Positions 7,258 through 16,279 are shown, counted from the first letter of the stretch. The stretch: DNA of 37,731 nt from an uncultured Clostridia bacterium (GCA_947585615.1 CANPXD010000010.1:1-37731), one strand, 5' to 3'. A program made the numbers and translations. The notes: generated by a model from the sequence alone, not told the origin.

Positions 7258-8715
7258 ATGGAAAATAACATAAGGGAAATCAAAGAAAAATGCAATGTTT
7301 TTTCAAAATGTGTGGACGTTGATCTTGATTTTCAGGAAAATCTTATGTCCTATAATGACGATTTGCTGAAAATTATAAGATGCTGTGTCAATAACTATAT
7401 TGTCAACACAGATTACGCCAACTCAACGCTGACCGTGTACGGAAAATCAAAAATTTATCTGACTTATGTAAGCGAATCAACCTCTTGCATTACAACGGCG
7501 GATTTTGAAGAGGATTTTCAGAAAACGGTTGCTATTGAGGGAGGATATGAAGATGTAACGGCAGATGTATCCGTTGTGAACAGATACAGCAATTTCAGGG
7601 TGATCAACCAGAGAAGGATTGATATTCACAATGCCTTTGCACTTGATATAAAGCTGTGTGCCCCTTCGCCGATAAATATGATTGAAGAAGCAGAGGGTGT
7701 GCTGATAAAGAGAGACACTGTAAACTATTTGTCTCTTGTGGGAACATCTTATTCAAAGGCAGAGTTTGAGGATGAGGCGGCAATTCCGTCTGACAGCGAC
7801 GTAATAAGAAAAATCATTAACACATTTGCGACGGTAAGATGTGAGGATGTTAAAATTATAAAGGATAAAATGCTGGTTCGTGCGGCAGCTGACTTTTCGC
7901 TTTTGTATACGACCGATACGGAAAAAGAAGTTATCAGAAAATGCGAAAAGAGTGTGACAATCAGCAAAATTGTGGACATAGGCGGTATTGATGAGGGCGA
8001 TGACGCTATAGTTAAGCTGACTCTCGGCAACGTCTATGCTAAGCCAAAGGCAGACAAAAATAACGAGCTGCGCGGTATAGAGCTTATCGGAGACATTCAT
8101 TTGAACAGCAGCGTATACAGAAAGATAAGCGCTCGGTTTTCAACAGATTCATATGCAACGGAAAATGAAATTAAAAATGAATTTTCAAAAATTAGTCTTA
8201 ATACAAACGGAGCAGTAATAAGCGATATTATCAACGATAAGACAGTTTTTGAATTTGACAATGTAAATATTGTTGAAATATTGGATTTGTCTCTTAATAT
8301 GAACGACGGCAAAAATCTTGAACTTGCGGCATATGTAAGGAATGAAAACGCAGAGCTTATTTTCATAACGCAGAAAAAAGAAATTTCGGTAAAGGAATTT
8401 AACACCGCAGCACTATATGTTAAATCGTTTGACTATATTGTAAAATCCGCAAATGAAATCAGTGTCAGGTATCTTATTGAATATACTGCTGCCGAATTTG
8501 AAGAAAAAACCTACAGCATATTGTCGGATATACAGTTCAGTGACACGACGGTAAGCGAATCGCCTGCGCTTGTTGTTTATTTTGCGAGGGAAAATGAACT
8601 TATATGGGATATTGCCAAAAAATTCAGAACTTCTGCGGATCTGATAAAAGCTGAAAATGAATTAAAAGACGACGTGCTTGATTCAAGACGTATTCTTTTA
8701 ATCCCCGGAATGTAA
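7258..8715 (+). CDS. sipL: SipL-like SpoIVA-interacting spore coat protein (SPOCS/DUF3794 repeats plus LysM)
   Basis: The 485-residue protein starts at ATG 7258 with AAAGGAG at 7244-7250; the in-frame extension upstream lacks a ribosome site. Residues about 1-430 are beta-rich repeats of the DUF3794/SPOCS kind, with DLDFQENLMSYNDD near the start and recurring SYVYRKIS-like and DISLNM-like segments. The last 50 residues form a LysM domain (VVYFARENELIWDIAKKF... RRILLIPGM). This SPOCS-plus-LysM build matches C. difficile SipL, the clostridial counterpart of SpoVID, which binds SpoIVA through its LysM end to encase the spore. The next gene, 12 bases away, is spoIVA, which makes SipL far more likely than another LysM protein. 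There is no signal peptide, as expected for a mother-cell protein. Confidence 0.88.
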   Translation: MENNIREIKEKCNVFSKCVDVDLDFQENLMSYNDDLLKIIRCCVNNYIVNTDYANSTLTVYGKSKIYLTYVSESTSCITTADFEEDFQKTVAIEGGYEDVTADVSVVNRYSNFRVINQRRIDIHNAFALDIKLCAPSPINMIEEAEGVLIKRDTVNYLSLVGTSYSKAEFEDEAAIPSDSDVIRKIINTFATVRCEDVKIIKDKMLVRAAADFSLLYTTDTEKEVIRKCEKSVTISKIVDIGGIDEGDDAIVKLTLGNVYAKPKADKNNELRGIELIGDIHLNSSVYRKISARFSTDSYATENEIKNEFSKISLNTNGAVISDIINDKTVFEFDNVNIVEILDLSLNMNDGKNLELAAYVRNENAELIFITQKKEISVKEFNTAALYVKSFDYIVKSANEISVRYLIEYTAAEFEEKTYSILSDIQFSDTTVSESPALVVYFARENELIWDIAKKFRTSADLIKAENELKDDVLDSRRILLIPGM

Positions 8716-8727
8716 GGAGGGAAAAAT

Positions 8728-10197
8728 TTGAGTATATATAATGATATATCAACAAGAACACAGGGCGACATCTATATAGGTGTAGTGGGTCCTGTAAGAA
8801 CAGGAAAATCAACCTTTATCAAAAGATTTATGGATACTCTTGTAATTCCGAGGATTGACGGTGAATTCCAAAAGGAGCGCGCAAGGGACGAATTACCGCA
8901 GAGCGCGGCAGGAAGAACGATTATGACGACTGAGCCTAAGTTTATTCCCGAAGAGGCGATTGAGCTTTCAATGCAGGATAATCTGCATTTCAGAGTGAGA
9001 TTGATTGACTGTGTCGGTTACATTGTTCCAAGCTCAGTCGGATACATAGAAGAGGATCAGCCGAGAATGGTCAGAACGCCTTGGTTTGAAGAGGAAATAC
9101 CTTTCAATATGGCTGCCGAAATCGGGACACAGAAGGTTATAAAAGAACATTCCACGATCGGTCTTGTTGTAACGACCGACGGTTCTATCAGCGCTATTCC
9201 GCGTGATGAATACGAAGAAGCAGAGGAACGCGTAATCTCTGAATTAAAGGAAATCAACAAGCCGTTTATAGTCATTATGAACTGCGTTGAGCCGGAATCG
9301 TCTGACGCGCTCTCACTGTGTCACAAGCTGTCGGATAAGTATGATGTTCCCGTAATTCCCGTAAACTGTCTTGAACTGAACGAGGATGAAATTAACCATA
9401 TTCTTGAAAAGGTGCTTTATGAATTCCCGGTTTCAAGCATTGCGCTTAATTTCCCGTCATGGATAAAGGGTCTTGAAAGGGAAAATGAGCTGAAATCAAA
9501 TCTTTTTAATTCGGTAAGAGAAAGCTGTTCGGAAGTCAGCAACATAAGGAGCGTAAAGCAGTTTGCGGAAAATCTTTCCAAATGTGAAAATATAGACAGC
9601 CTGAATATTTCTGACCTTGATTTGTCCGATGGGAGCGTCAGCATAAAGATTTCGATAGATAACAGCTACTTTTATTCAATTCTTTCAAAGCAGTGCGACA
9701 TTTCCATAACAAACGAAAGAGACCTAATGCGCGAAATTATTAATCTGACGTCGATAAAGCGTGATTATTTAAGATTTTCGGCTGCCCTTTCCGAGGTCGA
9801 ACGAACAGGCTACGGAATAGTTATGCCCGATATAAACGAACTAACGCTTGAAGAGCCTGAAATTATGAAGCAGGGCGGTCGTTACGGCGTACGTTTAAAG
9901 GCTCAGGCACCGTCAATTCATATGATTAAATGCAATACTTATACAGAGGTCGCACCGATAGTAGGAAGCGAGAGTCAGTCGCAGGAACTTGTTATGTATC
10001 TGCTCAGAGAATTTGAAGAAAATCCTGCTGATTTGTGGAAAACCGATATTTTCGGGAAGTCGCTTCACGAGCTTGTGAACGAAGGACTTCACGGCAAGCT
10101 TGAGCGTATGCCTGATGACGCGCGAAATAAATTCAGAGAAACCATAGAAAGAGTTATAAACGAAGGCTGCAGCGGTCTTATCTGTATTATACTCTGA
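8728..10197 (+). CDS. spoIVA: Stage IV sporulation protein A, spore coat morphogenetic ATPase
   Basis: The 489-residue protein begins with TTG at 8728 after AAGGAGG (8714-8720). Residues 18-29 hold the Walker A motif GVVGPVRTGKST. This is followed by the switch region with the conserved threonines (AAGRTIMTTEP) and the DCVGY segment typical of SpoIVA, which uses a GTPase-like (TRAFAC) fold to hydrolyse ATP. The middle and C-terminal domains (about 250-489) drive polymerisation, and the C terminus (SGLICIIL) is short and hydrophobic, as in the family. Known role: it self-assembles into the basement layer of the coat on the forespore surface, anchored by SpoVM and linked to SipL; both partners are encoded immediately upstream. 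Confidence 0.96.
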   Translation: MSIYNDISTRTQGDIYIGVVGPVRTGKSTFIKRFMDTLVIPRIDGEFQKERARDELPQSAAGRTIMTTEPKFIPEEAIELSMQDNLHFRVRLIDCVGYIVPSSVGYIEEDQPRMVRTPWFEEEIPFNMAAEIGTQKVIKEHSTIGLVVTTDGSISAIPRDEYEEAEERVISELKEINKPFIVIMNCVEPESSDALSLCHKLSDKYDVPVIPVNCLELNEDEINHILEKVLYEFPVSSIALNFPSWIKGLERENELKSNLFNSVRESCSEVSNIRSVKQFAENLSKCENIDSLNISDLDLSDGSVSIKISIDNSYFYSILSKQCDISITNERDLMREIINLTSIKRDYLRFSAALSEVERTGYGIVMPDINELTLEEPEIMKQGGRYGVRLKAQAPSIHMIKCNTYTEVAPIVGSESQSQELVMYLLREFEENPADLWKTDIFGKSLHELVNEGLHGKLERMPDDARNKFRETIERVINEGCSGLICIIL

Positions 10198-10202
10198 AAA
10201 AG

Positions 10203-10234
10203 ATAAAGAGGAGCGCGCGCTCCTCTTTATAATA
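10203..10234 (+). terminator. Palindromic terminator after spoIVA
   Basis: A perfect 28-base palindrome at 10203-10230 has half-site ATAAAGAGGAGCGC. The bottom of the stem supplies the T-rich end on both strands (CTCTTTAT). It could serve spoIVA and the convergent zinc-ribbon gene, so it is probably bidirectional. Confidence 0.75.
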
Positions 10235-10253
10235 TGCAGATATTGATTCCGTG

Positions 10254-10541
10254 TTATTTGAATTTTTTTAGTTGTTTGAAATCAAAATTACCGATTGCAA
10301 GCTTTTCTCCTTTTTCAAAAACTTTGCCCTTTGATTCATCTACGGTATAAACCGAGGCGCATTCGGGGCAGATGAGAAAATATACGTTTTGTGTATTGAT
10401 AAAAGGAAAAGATGAGTCAAGCCTGTTTTCAATGTTTGAAAAAACGCCGAAAGAAACCTTTTTGCCGCATTCCGGACAGACAAGCGGCAGCGTGTCACCT
10501 TTGCTTTTGATTTTTTTACCGGTTCCAAGCCTGTATTCCAT
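10254..10541 (-). CDS. Small zinc-ribbon protein (CpxC-like), function unknown
   Basis: The 95-residue minus-strand protein has two cysteine knuckles: CPECGKK near residue 23 and CPECASVY near residue 59. These would bind one zinc ion in a treble-clef or ribbon fold. The spacer between them carries aromatic residues (VYFLI), and the tail is lysine-rich (FKQLKKFK). No signal peptide is present, so it should be cytoplasmic. The start at 10541 is preceded on the minus strand by GAGGTGA at a good distance. The resemblance to the zinc knuckles of CpxC-type domains is loose. It is divergent from the GHL10 lipoprotein gene and convergent with spoIVA, so its own promoter must lie in the 49-base gap. 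Confidence 0.7.
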   Translation of the reverse strand: MEYRLGTGKKIKSKGDTLPLVCPECGKKVSFGVFSNIENRLDSSFPFINTQNVYFLICPECASVYTVDESKGKVFEKGEKLAIGNFDFKQLKKFK

Positions 10542-10590
10542 ATCGTCACCTCTACTATATATTTTACAAATTTAAGGAAGAGTGTCAAGC

Positions 10591-11808
10591 ATGAAAAAGA
10601 TTTTAACAGTTATAGTATCCGTTATTTTTCTCCTGTGCGGCTGCGCGGCGGAAAAGCCGAAAAGCCAGAGTGAGCCTGTAAATGCTGTTTACGTCAAAGC
10701 AGTGTGGATTTCGTATTATGAACTTGAAACCATGCTTTCGGACTGTAAAACGGAAAGCGATTTTGAAAAGAAAGTAAAATCCGCGTTCAGGGAAATTCGC
10801 TCTGACGGTCTGAATACTGTAACTGTTCAGGTAAGACCCTGCGCCGACGCATTTTATAAGTCGGAATATTTTCCTGTTTCAAAATACTGCTTCGGAACGC
10901 AGGGCGGCGAACTTAAATTTGATCCGCTGCAGATTATGATTGACGCTGCACGTCAGCTCGGACTCAGAATAGAGGCATGGGTAAATCCATACAGGGTTAG
11001 TCAGGACGCGGATGTTGACGCCCTTTCAGACAGCAATATCGCAAAGCAGTGGCTGAACGATGATAATAAAAAGTCAAATGTTTATATTGACGATAAGATT
11101 TATTTTAATCCCGCTTCTCAGGAGGTAAAGGAGCTGATCGTCAACGGAGTAAAGGAAATCGTGAGCAAGTATGCCGTTGACGCAGTACATTTTGACGACT
11201 ACTTTTATCCTACAACCGATGAAGAGATTGATGAAAAGGAATTCAGTCAGTATAAGGAAAGCGGAGGAGATATGAGTTTGAGCGACTGGAGACGTGAAAA
11301 TGTTTCCGATATGGTTAAATCCGTATACAACGCGGTCAAGGAAATCAATTCTTCCGTGGAATTCGGAATAAGTCCGCAGTCAAAGCTTTCTGCCGATTAC
11401 AACACGCTTTATGCAGATGTTGAACGCTGGGTTACCGAGGAAGGCTTTGTTGATTATATCTGTCCCCAGATATATTTTGGCTTTTATAATGAGGTTCAGC
11501 CGTTTACAAGAACCGTAAAGGACTGGGAGGATATGGTGAAAAGCTGTAAATTATATGTGGGACTTGCACTCTATAAATCAGGTCAGAAAGATGAATTTGC
11601 GTCAACCGACCAAAGCTATGCAATAAATGAGTTTATTGACAGTCATGATATAATTTCAAGACAAATTTCATATCTTTATCAGATAAACGGCGTCAAGGGA
11701 TTTTATCTTTTTTCATATAGTTATCTCACCGATAAGGAAAACACATCTGCAACCGAGGAAGTAAAGGCAATTAAAAAAGTAATTCAGCAGAGCAGTATTC
11801 AACATTAG
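10591..11808 (+). CDS. GHL10-type (DUF187/YngK-like) glycoside hydrolase-like lipoprotein
   Basis: The 405-residue protein begins at ATG 10591; the GTG nine bases upstream sits too close to the AAGGAAG ribosome site. Its signal peptide ends in the lipobox LCGC near residue 16, so it should be lipidated and face the outside. The body is a TIM barrel of the GHL10 family: VWISYYELE, a FREIRSDGLNTVTVQVRP strand, EAWVNPYR, VDAVHFDDYFYP and SPQSKLSADY. The paired Asp residues in HFDDYFYP are in the place of the presumed catalytic or sugar-binding acids. Its substrate is unknown; bacterial cell-surface glycans are a reasonable guess. Its end overlaps the convergent mtaB gene by 38 bases. Confidence 0.88.
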   Translation: MKKILTVIVSVIFLLCGCAAEKPKSQSEPVNAVYVKAVWISYYELETMLSDCKTESDFEKKVKSAFREIRSDGLNTVTVQVRPCADAFYKSEYFPVSKYCFGTQGGELKFDPLQIMIDAARQLGLRIEAWVNPYRVSQDADVDALSDSNIAKQWLNDDNKKSNVYIDDKIYFNPASQEVKELIVNGVKEIVSKYAVDAVHFDDYFYPTTDEEIDEKEFSQYKESGGDMSLSDWRRENVSDMVKSVYNAVKEINSSVEFGISPQSKLSADYNTLYADVERWVTEEGFVDYICPQIYFGFYNEVQPFTRTVKDWEDMVKSCKLYVGLALYKSGQKDEFASTDQSYAINEFIDSHDIISRQISYLYQINGVKGFYLFSYSYLTDKENTSATEEVKAIKKVIQQSSIQH

Positions 11809-13063
11809 CTTCAGTGATTATAACGTTGATTTCATCACCGATTATGTTTTTCTCGGATTTAATTCTTATTGGCGTGTAATTTTCGGTGTATCCCTGATAG
11901 ATTCCTTCCATTATTTCGTTTTCAACAAGAACGCAAACGGTTTTTCCGATAAGCGAATTGAAATAATCCGTTCTGATTTTTTCTGATTCTCTTATCATAA
12001 TTTCCGCTCTGCGTTCTTTTTCCTTTTTGGGAATATCATCACCCATTAACGAAGCTTTTGTCGTGCTTCGCTCGGAATAAGGAAAGACGTGTACCTTTTC
12101 AAACGCGGCTTTTTTAACAAATTCAAGACTTTCATTGAAGTCAGCCTCACTTTCACCGCAAAAGCCTACCATAACGTCTGTTGTAAGAGAAGCATTTACA
12201 AACGTTTTTCTTATTTTGCGGCAAAGCTCCATATATTCCTCGGCAGTGTAATGCCTGTTCATATTTCTGAGTGTCCTGTTGCAGCCGCTCTGGAGGGAAA
12301 TATGAAACTGAGGGCAGAATTTTTCGATTTTTTTAAGATCTTTCAAAATGTCGTCTGTTATATGATCAGGTTCAAGGCTTCCGAGACGAACGCGCTTGAT
12401 GTTTTCGTTTTCGGCGCAAATCCTTACAGCGTCGACAATATTGAAACACTCGTTTTTTCCGTATGCCGAAAGATTGATGCCGACAAGGACTATCTCTTTG
12501 ATTCCGTTAAAGGCAAGCAGTCTGATTTCTTCTTTTAAGTTCTCCGGCGATTTTGAGCGGACACGTCCGCGCGAGGTCGGAATAATGCAGTAAGAACAGA
12601 AACGGTCGCATCCGTCCTCAATTTTTACGAACGCGCGAATTCTTTCGCTGAATTTGGCTATTGAACAGTTCTGAAACTTATCTCCGCTTTGGTGACTGCT
12701 GATTTTGAGGATTCTGTTTTTCTCGGTGTTGTATTGATTGATAAGCTTTAATATATCGCCGTCGTTTCTGTTTCCCAGAACGATATCGGCTTCTTTCAAA
12801 CTTTCTGCTTCCTTTGGGAATGCCTGCGGCATACAGCCTGTAAGAATTATGACAGATGACGGGTGATTTCTTCTGAATCTTCGTACGCTCTGCCTTGTTT
12901 TTCGGTCAGCGGTTGCAGTGACCGTACAGGAATTAATTATGTAGAAATCCGCTTCTTCGCTGCTGCTGACTATTTCAAAGCCTGCTTTTTCAAGAATCTC
13001 AGACATATATTCTGTTTCCGCCTGATTTACTTTACAGCCGAGCGTATAAAATGCAGCTTTCAT
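11771..13063 (-). CDS. mtaB: tRNA ct6A/t6A37 methylthiotransferase MtaB
   Basis: This 430-residue radical-SAM methylthiotransferase has an N-terminal UPF0004 domain with three iron-sulfur cysteines (Cys10 in LGCKVNQAE, Cys46 in NSCTVT, Cys77 in TGCMPQ). The radical-SAM motif follows at Cys152, Cys156 and Cys159 (DGCDRFCSYCIIPTSRG), and a C-terminal TRAM-like domain covers about 370-430. LGCKVNQ and the missing extension separate the MtaB/YqeV class from MiaB and RimO. Known role: it adds a methylthio group to t6A37 in ANN-decoding tRNAs. It is transcribed against the GHL10 gene, and the two coding regions overlap at their ends. Confidence 0.93.
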   Translation of the reverse strand: MKAAFYTLGCKVNQAETEYMSEILEKAGFEIVSSSEEADFYIINSCTVTATADRKTRQSVRRFRRNHPSSVIILTGCMPQAFPKEAESLKEADIVLGNRNDGDILKLINQYNTEKNRILKISSHQSGDKFQNCSIAKFSERIRAFVKIEDGCDRFCSYCIIPTSRGRVRSKSPENLKEEIRLLAFNGIKEIVLVGINLSAYGKNECFNIVDAVRICAENENIKRVRLGSLEPDHITDDILKDLKKIEKFCPQFHISLQSGCNRTLRNMNRHYTAEEYMELCRKIRKTFVNASLTTDVMVGFCGESEADFNESLEFVKKAAFEKVHVFPYSERSTTKASLMGDDIPKKEKERRAEIMIRESEKIRTDYFNSLIGKTVCVLVENEIMEGIYQGYTENYTPIRIKSEKNIIGDEINVIITEANVEYCSAELLF

Positions 13064-13133
13064 AATTTTCAGAAGCCCTTTCCGTTTAAATGTATTGCGC
13101 CGAAAAAATGCGCGCGGAATAAATATTACACTG

Positions 13134-13162
13134 ATTATAGCAAAACTTCGTAATTATTACAA
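13134..13162 (-). promoter_or_regulatory. Sigma-A-type promoter for mtaB
   Basis: On the minus strand TTGTAA (13157-13162) and TATAAT (13134-13139) are separated by 17 bases. They sit about 70 bases before the mtaB start, in the gap shared with the divergent carboxypeptidase gene. Confidence 0.6.
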
Positions 13163-13194
13163 TAAGAAAAGAATATGATTTAATGGTGATTTGT

Positions 13195-14343
13195 ATGAAA
13201 AGAGTAATTATATTTTTTTTAACACTATGTATTTGCTTTGCTTTTTCCGCAAGGTGCTTTGCAGAGGAAAATCAAAATGAAAAAAAGATCGTGGAAGAAA
13301 CGGCTGCTTCGTCAATTCTTATGTGTATGGATACGGGAGACATTATTTATGAGAATAATGCGTACGAACATTGTTCTCCGGCATCAGTGACAAAGGTTAT
13401 GAGTATTCTTCTTGTTGTTGAAGCTATAGACAGCGGTAAAATTTCACTGACAGATACCGTTTCCGCATCCGAAAATGCTGTTTCAAAGGGCGGTTCGCAG
13501 ATATGGCTTGAGGTCGGTGAAAAGATGACGGTTGATGAATTGCTTAAGGCAGTTGTGGTTGCCTCTGCAAACGACGCCTGCACTGCTCTTGGTGAATATA
13601 TTGCGGGATCTGATACGGGCTTTATCAAAATGATGAATGACAGGGCAAAGGAACTCGGTCTTGAAAACAGTAATTTTGAGAACTCAACAGGTCTTGATGA
13701 TACGGTTACGAATCATTATTCCTGTGCTTATGACATTGCCGTTATAGCAAAAGAAGTAATGAAACATGAGCTTGTCAAAAATTATACATCAATATGGTTG
13801 GATTATCTGCGTGACGGAAAAACAGAGCTGAACAACACAAATAAGCTTGTTAATACTTATAATGGTATTACCGGTCTTAAGACCGGTACAACTTCCAATG
13901 CAGGGTTTTGCCTCTGTGCAACTGCAGAGAGGGACTCAATGAACCTTGTTGCCGTTGTCCTTGGCTGTGAAACGAGTGATGAGCGTTTCAGCAGTGCGAC
14001 AAATCTGCTTGATTTCGGTTTTGCAAATTATGAACTTGTAACTCCCGAATTTGATTATTCACAGATAAAAGAAATAAGAATTAAAAACGGAAAAGAAAAA
14101 GGCATCACCCCGTCCGTTTCGGGCGATCAAAAGATATTGGTTGCCAAGGGGAGCGGTGAAATAACATACAAATATGAAATGGTTGAGGAAATTGAAGCGC
14201 CGATGAATAAGGGGGATAAGCTGGGAACAATAACTCTGTATTCCGGAGATACCGCTATTAAAACCATCATTTTGAGAGCGGATAAAGACGTGGAAGCAGT
14301 AACGTTTTCATATATTTTCAAAAAAATGTTATGCAGTATTTAA
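13195..14343 (+). CDS. D-alanyl-D-alanine carboxypeptidase (DacF/PBP5-like)
   Basis: The 382-residue secreted low-molecular-weight penicillin-binding protein has a signal peptide (MKRVIIFFLTLCICFAFSAR, cleaved near residue 23). All three active-site motifs of the S11 peptidases are intact: SVTK at 64-67, SAN at 124-126 and KTG at 229-231. A C-terminal beta domain follows (about 280-365), then a short amphipathic end (FSYIFKKMLCSI) that could attach it to the membrane. Known role: it trims the terminal D-Ala from peptidoglycan stem peptides. ATG 13195 follows GGTGA; ATG 13183 would add four residues and is less likely. In this spore former it could act in cortex synthesis (DacF) or vegetative growth; the sequence alone does not decide. 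Confidence 0.92.
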   Translation: MKRVIIFFLTLCICFAFSARCFAEENQNEKKIVEETAASSILMCMDTGDIIYENNAYEHCSPASVTKVMSILLVVEAIDSGKISLTDTVSASENAVSKGGSQIWLEVGEKMTVDELLKAVVVASANDACTALGEYIAGSDTGFIKMMNDRAKELGLENSNFENSTGLDDTVTNHYSCAYDIAVIAKEVMKHELVKNYTSIWLDYLRDGKTELNNTNKLVNTYNGITGLKTGTTSNAGFCLCATAERDSMNLVAVVLGCETSDERFSSATNLLDFGFANYELVTPEFDYSQIKEIRIKNGKEKGITPSVSGDQKILVAKGSGEITYKYEMVEEIEAPMNKGDKLGTITLYSGDTAIKTIILRADKDVEAVTFSYIFKKMLCSI

Positions 14344-14352
14344 CAAAATAGG

Positions 14353-14381
14353 TTGATAAAAAAAGTATTTTGTTGTAAAAT
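14353..14381 (+). promoter_or_regulatory. Sigma-A-type promoter for pgi
   Basis: TTGATA at 14353-14358 and TAAAAT at 14376-14381 are 17 bases apart, with the pgi start 33 bases downstream. The region also holds three copies of a nonamer: AACAAAATA at 14342-14350 and its reverse complement TATTTTGTT at 14366-14374 and 14390-14398. These surround the promoter. Confidence 0.65.
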
Positions 14382-14413
14382 ATAACAGCTATTTTGTTAT
14401 AGGAGAAATCATT

Positions 14414-15763
14414 ATGGAAAAAGTAAAGCTTATAAATAAATATGCCGCAGGTTTTGTTTCCGATTCGGATATTGCCGCAATGACTCCGCGTGCCGTTGAA
14501 GCTATGCAAAAGCTCCATGCAAAGACGGGTGAGGGAAAGGATTTTCTCGGCTGGGTGACACTTCCTACCGATTACGACAGAAATGAATTTTCAAGAATTA
14601 AGACTGCCGCGGAATATATCAGAAAAAACTGCGACATACTGATTGTGATAGGTATTGGCGGTTCTTATCTCGGAGCAAGAGCGGTTATTGAGGCTCTGAA
14701 GTCTCCGAATTATAACGCTTTGACAAACGACACTCCGCAGATATATTTTATCGGAAATACGATAAGTCCGTCCATGGTAACGGAACTTGTTTCTCTCTGC
14801 GAAAATAAGGACATCTGCATAAATGTTATATCGAAAAGCGGAACAACAACCGAACCTGCTATTGCTTTCAGAATTTTCCGTGATGTTGTTTACAGGAAAT
14901 ATTCTCCCGAGGAGGCTTCAAAGCGCATTTTCTGCACAACCGATAGGGAAAAGGGAACGCTCAAAAAGCTTGCTGATGAGCAGGGATATGAAACCTTTGT
15001 CGTTCCCGATGATGTCGGAGGGCGTTATTCTGTTCTTACCGCCGTTGGTTTGCTTCCAATTGCTGTTGCGGGAATTGATATTGACGCTTTTATGAGAGGC
15101 GCACAGTCTGCGCAGAAAAATCTTAATAGTGAAGATATTTCCGAAAATGACTGTCTCAGATATGCCGCGATCCGAAATTGTTTTTATGAGGCAGGTAAAA
15201 AGCTTGAGTGTTTTATTTCATATGAACCGTGTATGACTATGTTTAATGAATGGTTAAAGCAGCTTTTTGCCGAGAGCGAGGGCAAGGACGGCAAGGGTCT
15301 TTATCCGGTTTCCTGTATTTTTTCAACAGACTTGCATTCAGTCGGTCAGTATATTCAGGAAAGCGGCGGAGCACTTATGTTTGAAACCTGCCTGAAATTT
15401 AATACCCCTCTTGATGATTTCACAATTACCGAACAGGAGGGCAATATAGATGGTCTTAACTTTCTCGCCGGAAAGAAAATGAGCCTTGTAAATGAAAAGG
15501 CAAGGCAGGGAACGCTCCTTGCACACACAGAAGGCGGCGTTGCAAACCTCATCATTGAATCGGAGGGAATTACGGAGGAAGCAATAGGCTATATGATTTA
15601 TTTCTTTGAAAAATCCTGTGCAATTTCCGGCTATATTCTCGGAGTCAATCCCTTCAATCAGCCCGGTGTTGAGAGTTATAAAAAGAATATGTTTGCTCTG
15701 CTTGGCAAGCCCGGATACGAAAGTGAAAAAGAAAAACTTGAAAAAGAACTCGGTATATGCTAA
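14414..15763 (+). CDS. pgi: Glucose-6-phosphate isomerase
   Basis: This 449-residue enzyme interconverts glucose 6-phosphate and fructose 6-phosphate in the cytoplasm. The sugar-phosphate (SIS) motif [16 protein letters not shown] lies near residue 76, [14 protein letters not shown] near 138, and the family signature region [20 protein letters not shown] near 294. The last stretch, [20 protein letters not shown], holds the conserved catalytic lysine region. Its length is that of the shorter bacterial type (about 450 residues). It has an AGGAG ribosome site and its own promoter; the next gene follows in the same direction after 34 bases. Confidence 0.97.
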   Translation: MEKVKLINKYAAGFVSDSDIAAMTPRAVEAMQKLHAKTGEGKDFLGWVTLPTDYDRNEFSRIKTAAEYIRKNCDILIVIGIGGSYLGARAVIEALKSPNYNALTNDTPQIYFIGNTISPSMVTELVSLCENKDICINVISKSGTTTEPAIAFRIFRDVVYRKYSPEEASKRIFCTTDREKGTLKKLADEQGYETFVVPDDVGGRYSVLTAVGLLPIAVAGIDIDAFMRGAQSAQKNLNSEDISENDCLRYAAIRNCFYEAGKKLECFISYEPCMTMFNEWLKQLFAESEGKDGKGLYPVSCIFSTDLHSVGQYIQESGGALMFETCLKFNTPLDDFTITEQEGNIDGLNFLAGKKMSLVNEKARQGTLLAHTEGGVANLIIESEGITEEAIGYMIYFFEKSCAISGYILGVNPFNQPGVESYKKNMFALLGKPGYESEKEKLEKELGIC

Positions 15764-15797
15764 TATTATATTGAAATAAACCTTGGAGGATTATTAA

Positions 15798-16214
15798 ATG
15801 ATCAAACTTATTATCGGTAATAAAGGCTCAGGAAAAACCAAGAAGCTTATAGACCTTGTTAATTCCAGCGTTGAAAATTCAGACGGAAATGTTGTTTGCA
15901 TTGAAAAAGAGCCGAAGCTCACGTATGATGTATCTTCAAAGGCGAGACTCCTTGAAACGGATACATACAGAGTGAGCGGTTGTAAGGCGTTTTACGGTTT
16001 TCTTGCCGGAATTTGCGCAGGTAATTATGATGTAACGGATATTCTTGTTGACGCAACATTTAAAATTGTAGGCAGAGAATATTCTAAGCTCCCACAGTTC
16101 TTTGAAATGCTTTCCGAGCTTTCCGAAGCGGCAGATGTAGATTTTACATTCACAATCAGTTGCGACAAGGAAGACCTTCCGGTTGAAGTTTTTGACTACT
16201 GCGAGGAAATATAA
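15798..16214 (+). CDS. Small P-loop ATP-binding protein, function unknown
   Basis: The 138-residue cytoplasmic protein opens with a Walker A motif, GNKGSGKTKK, at about residues 7-16. A possible Walker B strand, DILVDATF, lies near residue 82. It is too short for a full AAA or ABC domain, and looks like a minimal P-loop nucleotidase lacking a sensor or lid domain. A GGAGG ribosome site lies nine bases before ATG 15798. A strong terminator directly after it suggests that it closes a transcript beginning at pgi. I do not recognise a named family; similar short P-loop proteins are often annotated only as ATP-binding. Confidence 0.75.
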   Translation: MIKLIIGNKGSGKTKKLIDLVNSSVENSDGNVVCIEKEPKLTYDVSSKARLLETDTYRVSGCKAFYGFLAGICAGNYDVTDILVDATFKIVGREYSKLPQFFEMLSELSEAADVDFTFTISCDKEDLPVEVFDYCEEI

Positions 16215-16254
16215 ATTACGCAATATTCTGTGCGCAGTAATTTTTGCGCGCCGC

Positions 16255-16279
16255 GGCGTGGTATACCACGCCTTTTTTA
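16255..16279 (+). terminator. Intrinsic terminator after the P-loop gene
   Basis: The 18-base palindrome GGCGTGGTATACCACGCC at 16255-16272 is followed by six T residues. This is a textbook factor-independent terminator. Confidence 0.9.

Noticed and set aside
12089-12538. A 149-codon plus-strand frame opposite mtaB
   Set aside because: It is antisense to radical-SAM motifs and has no family features.
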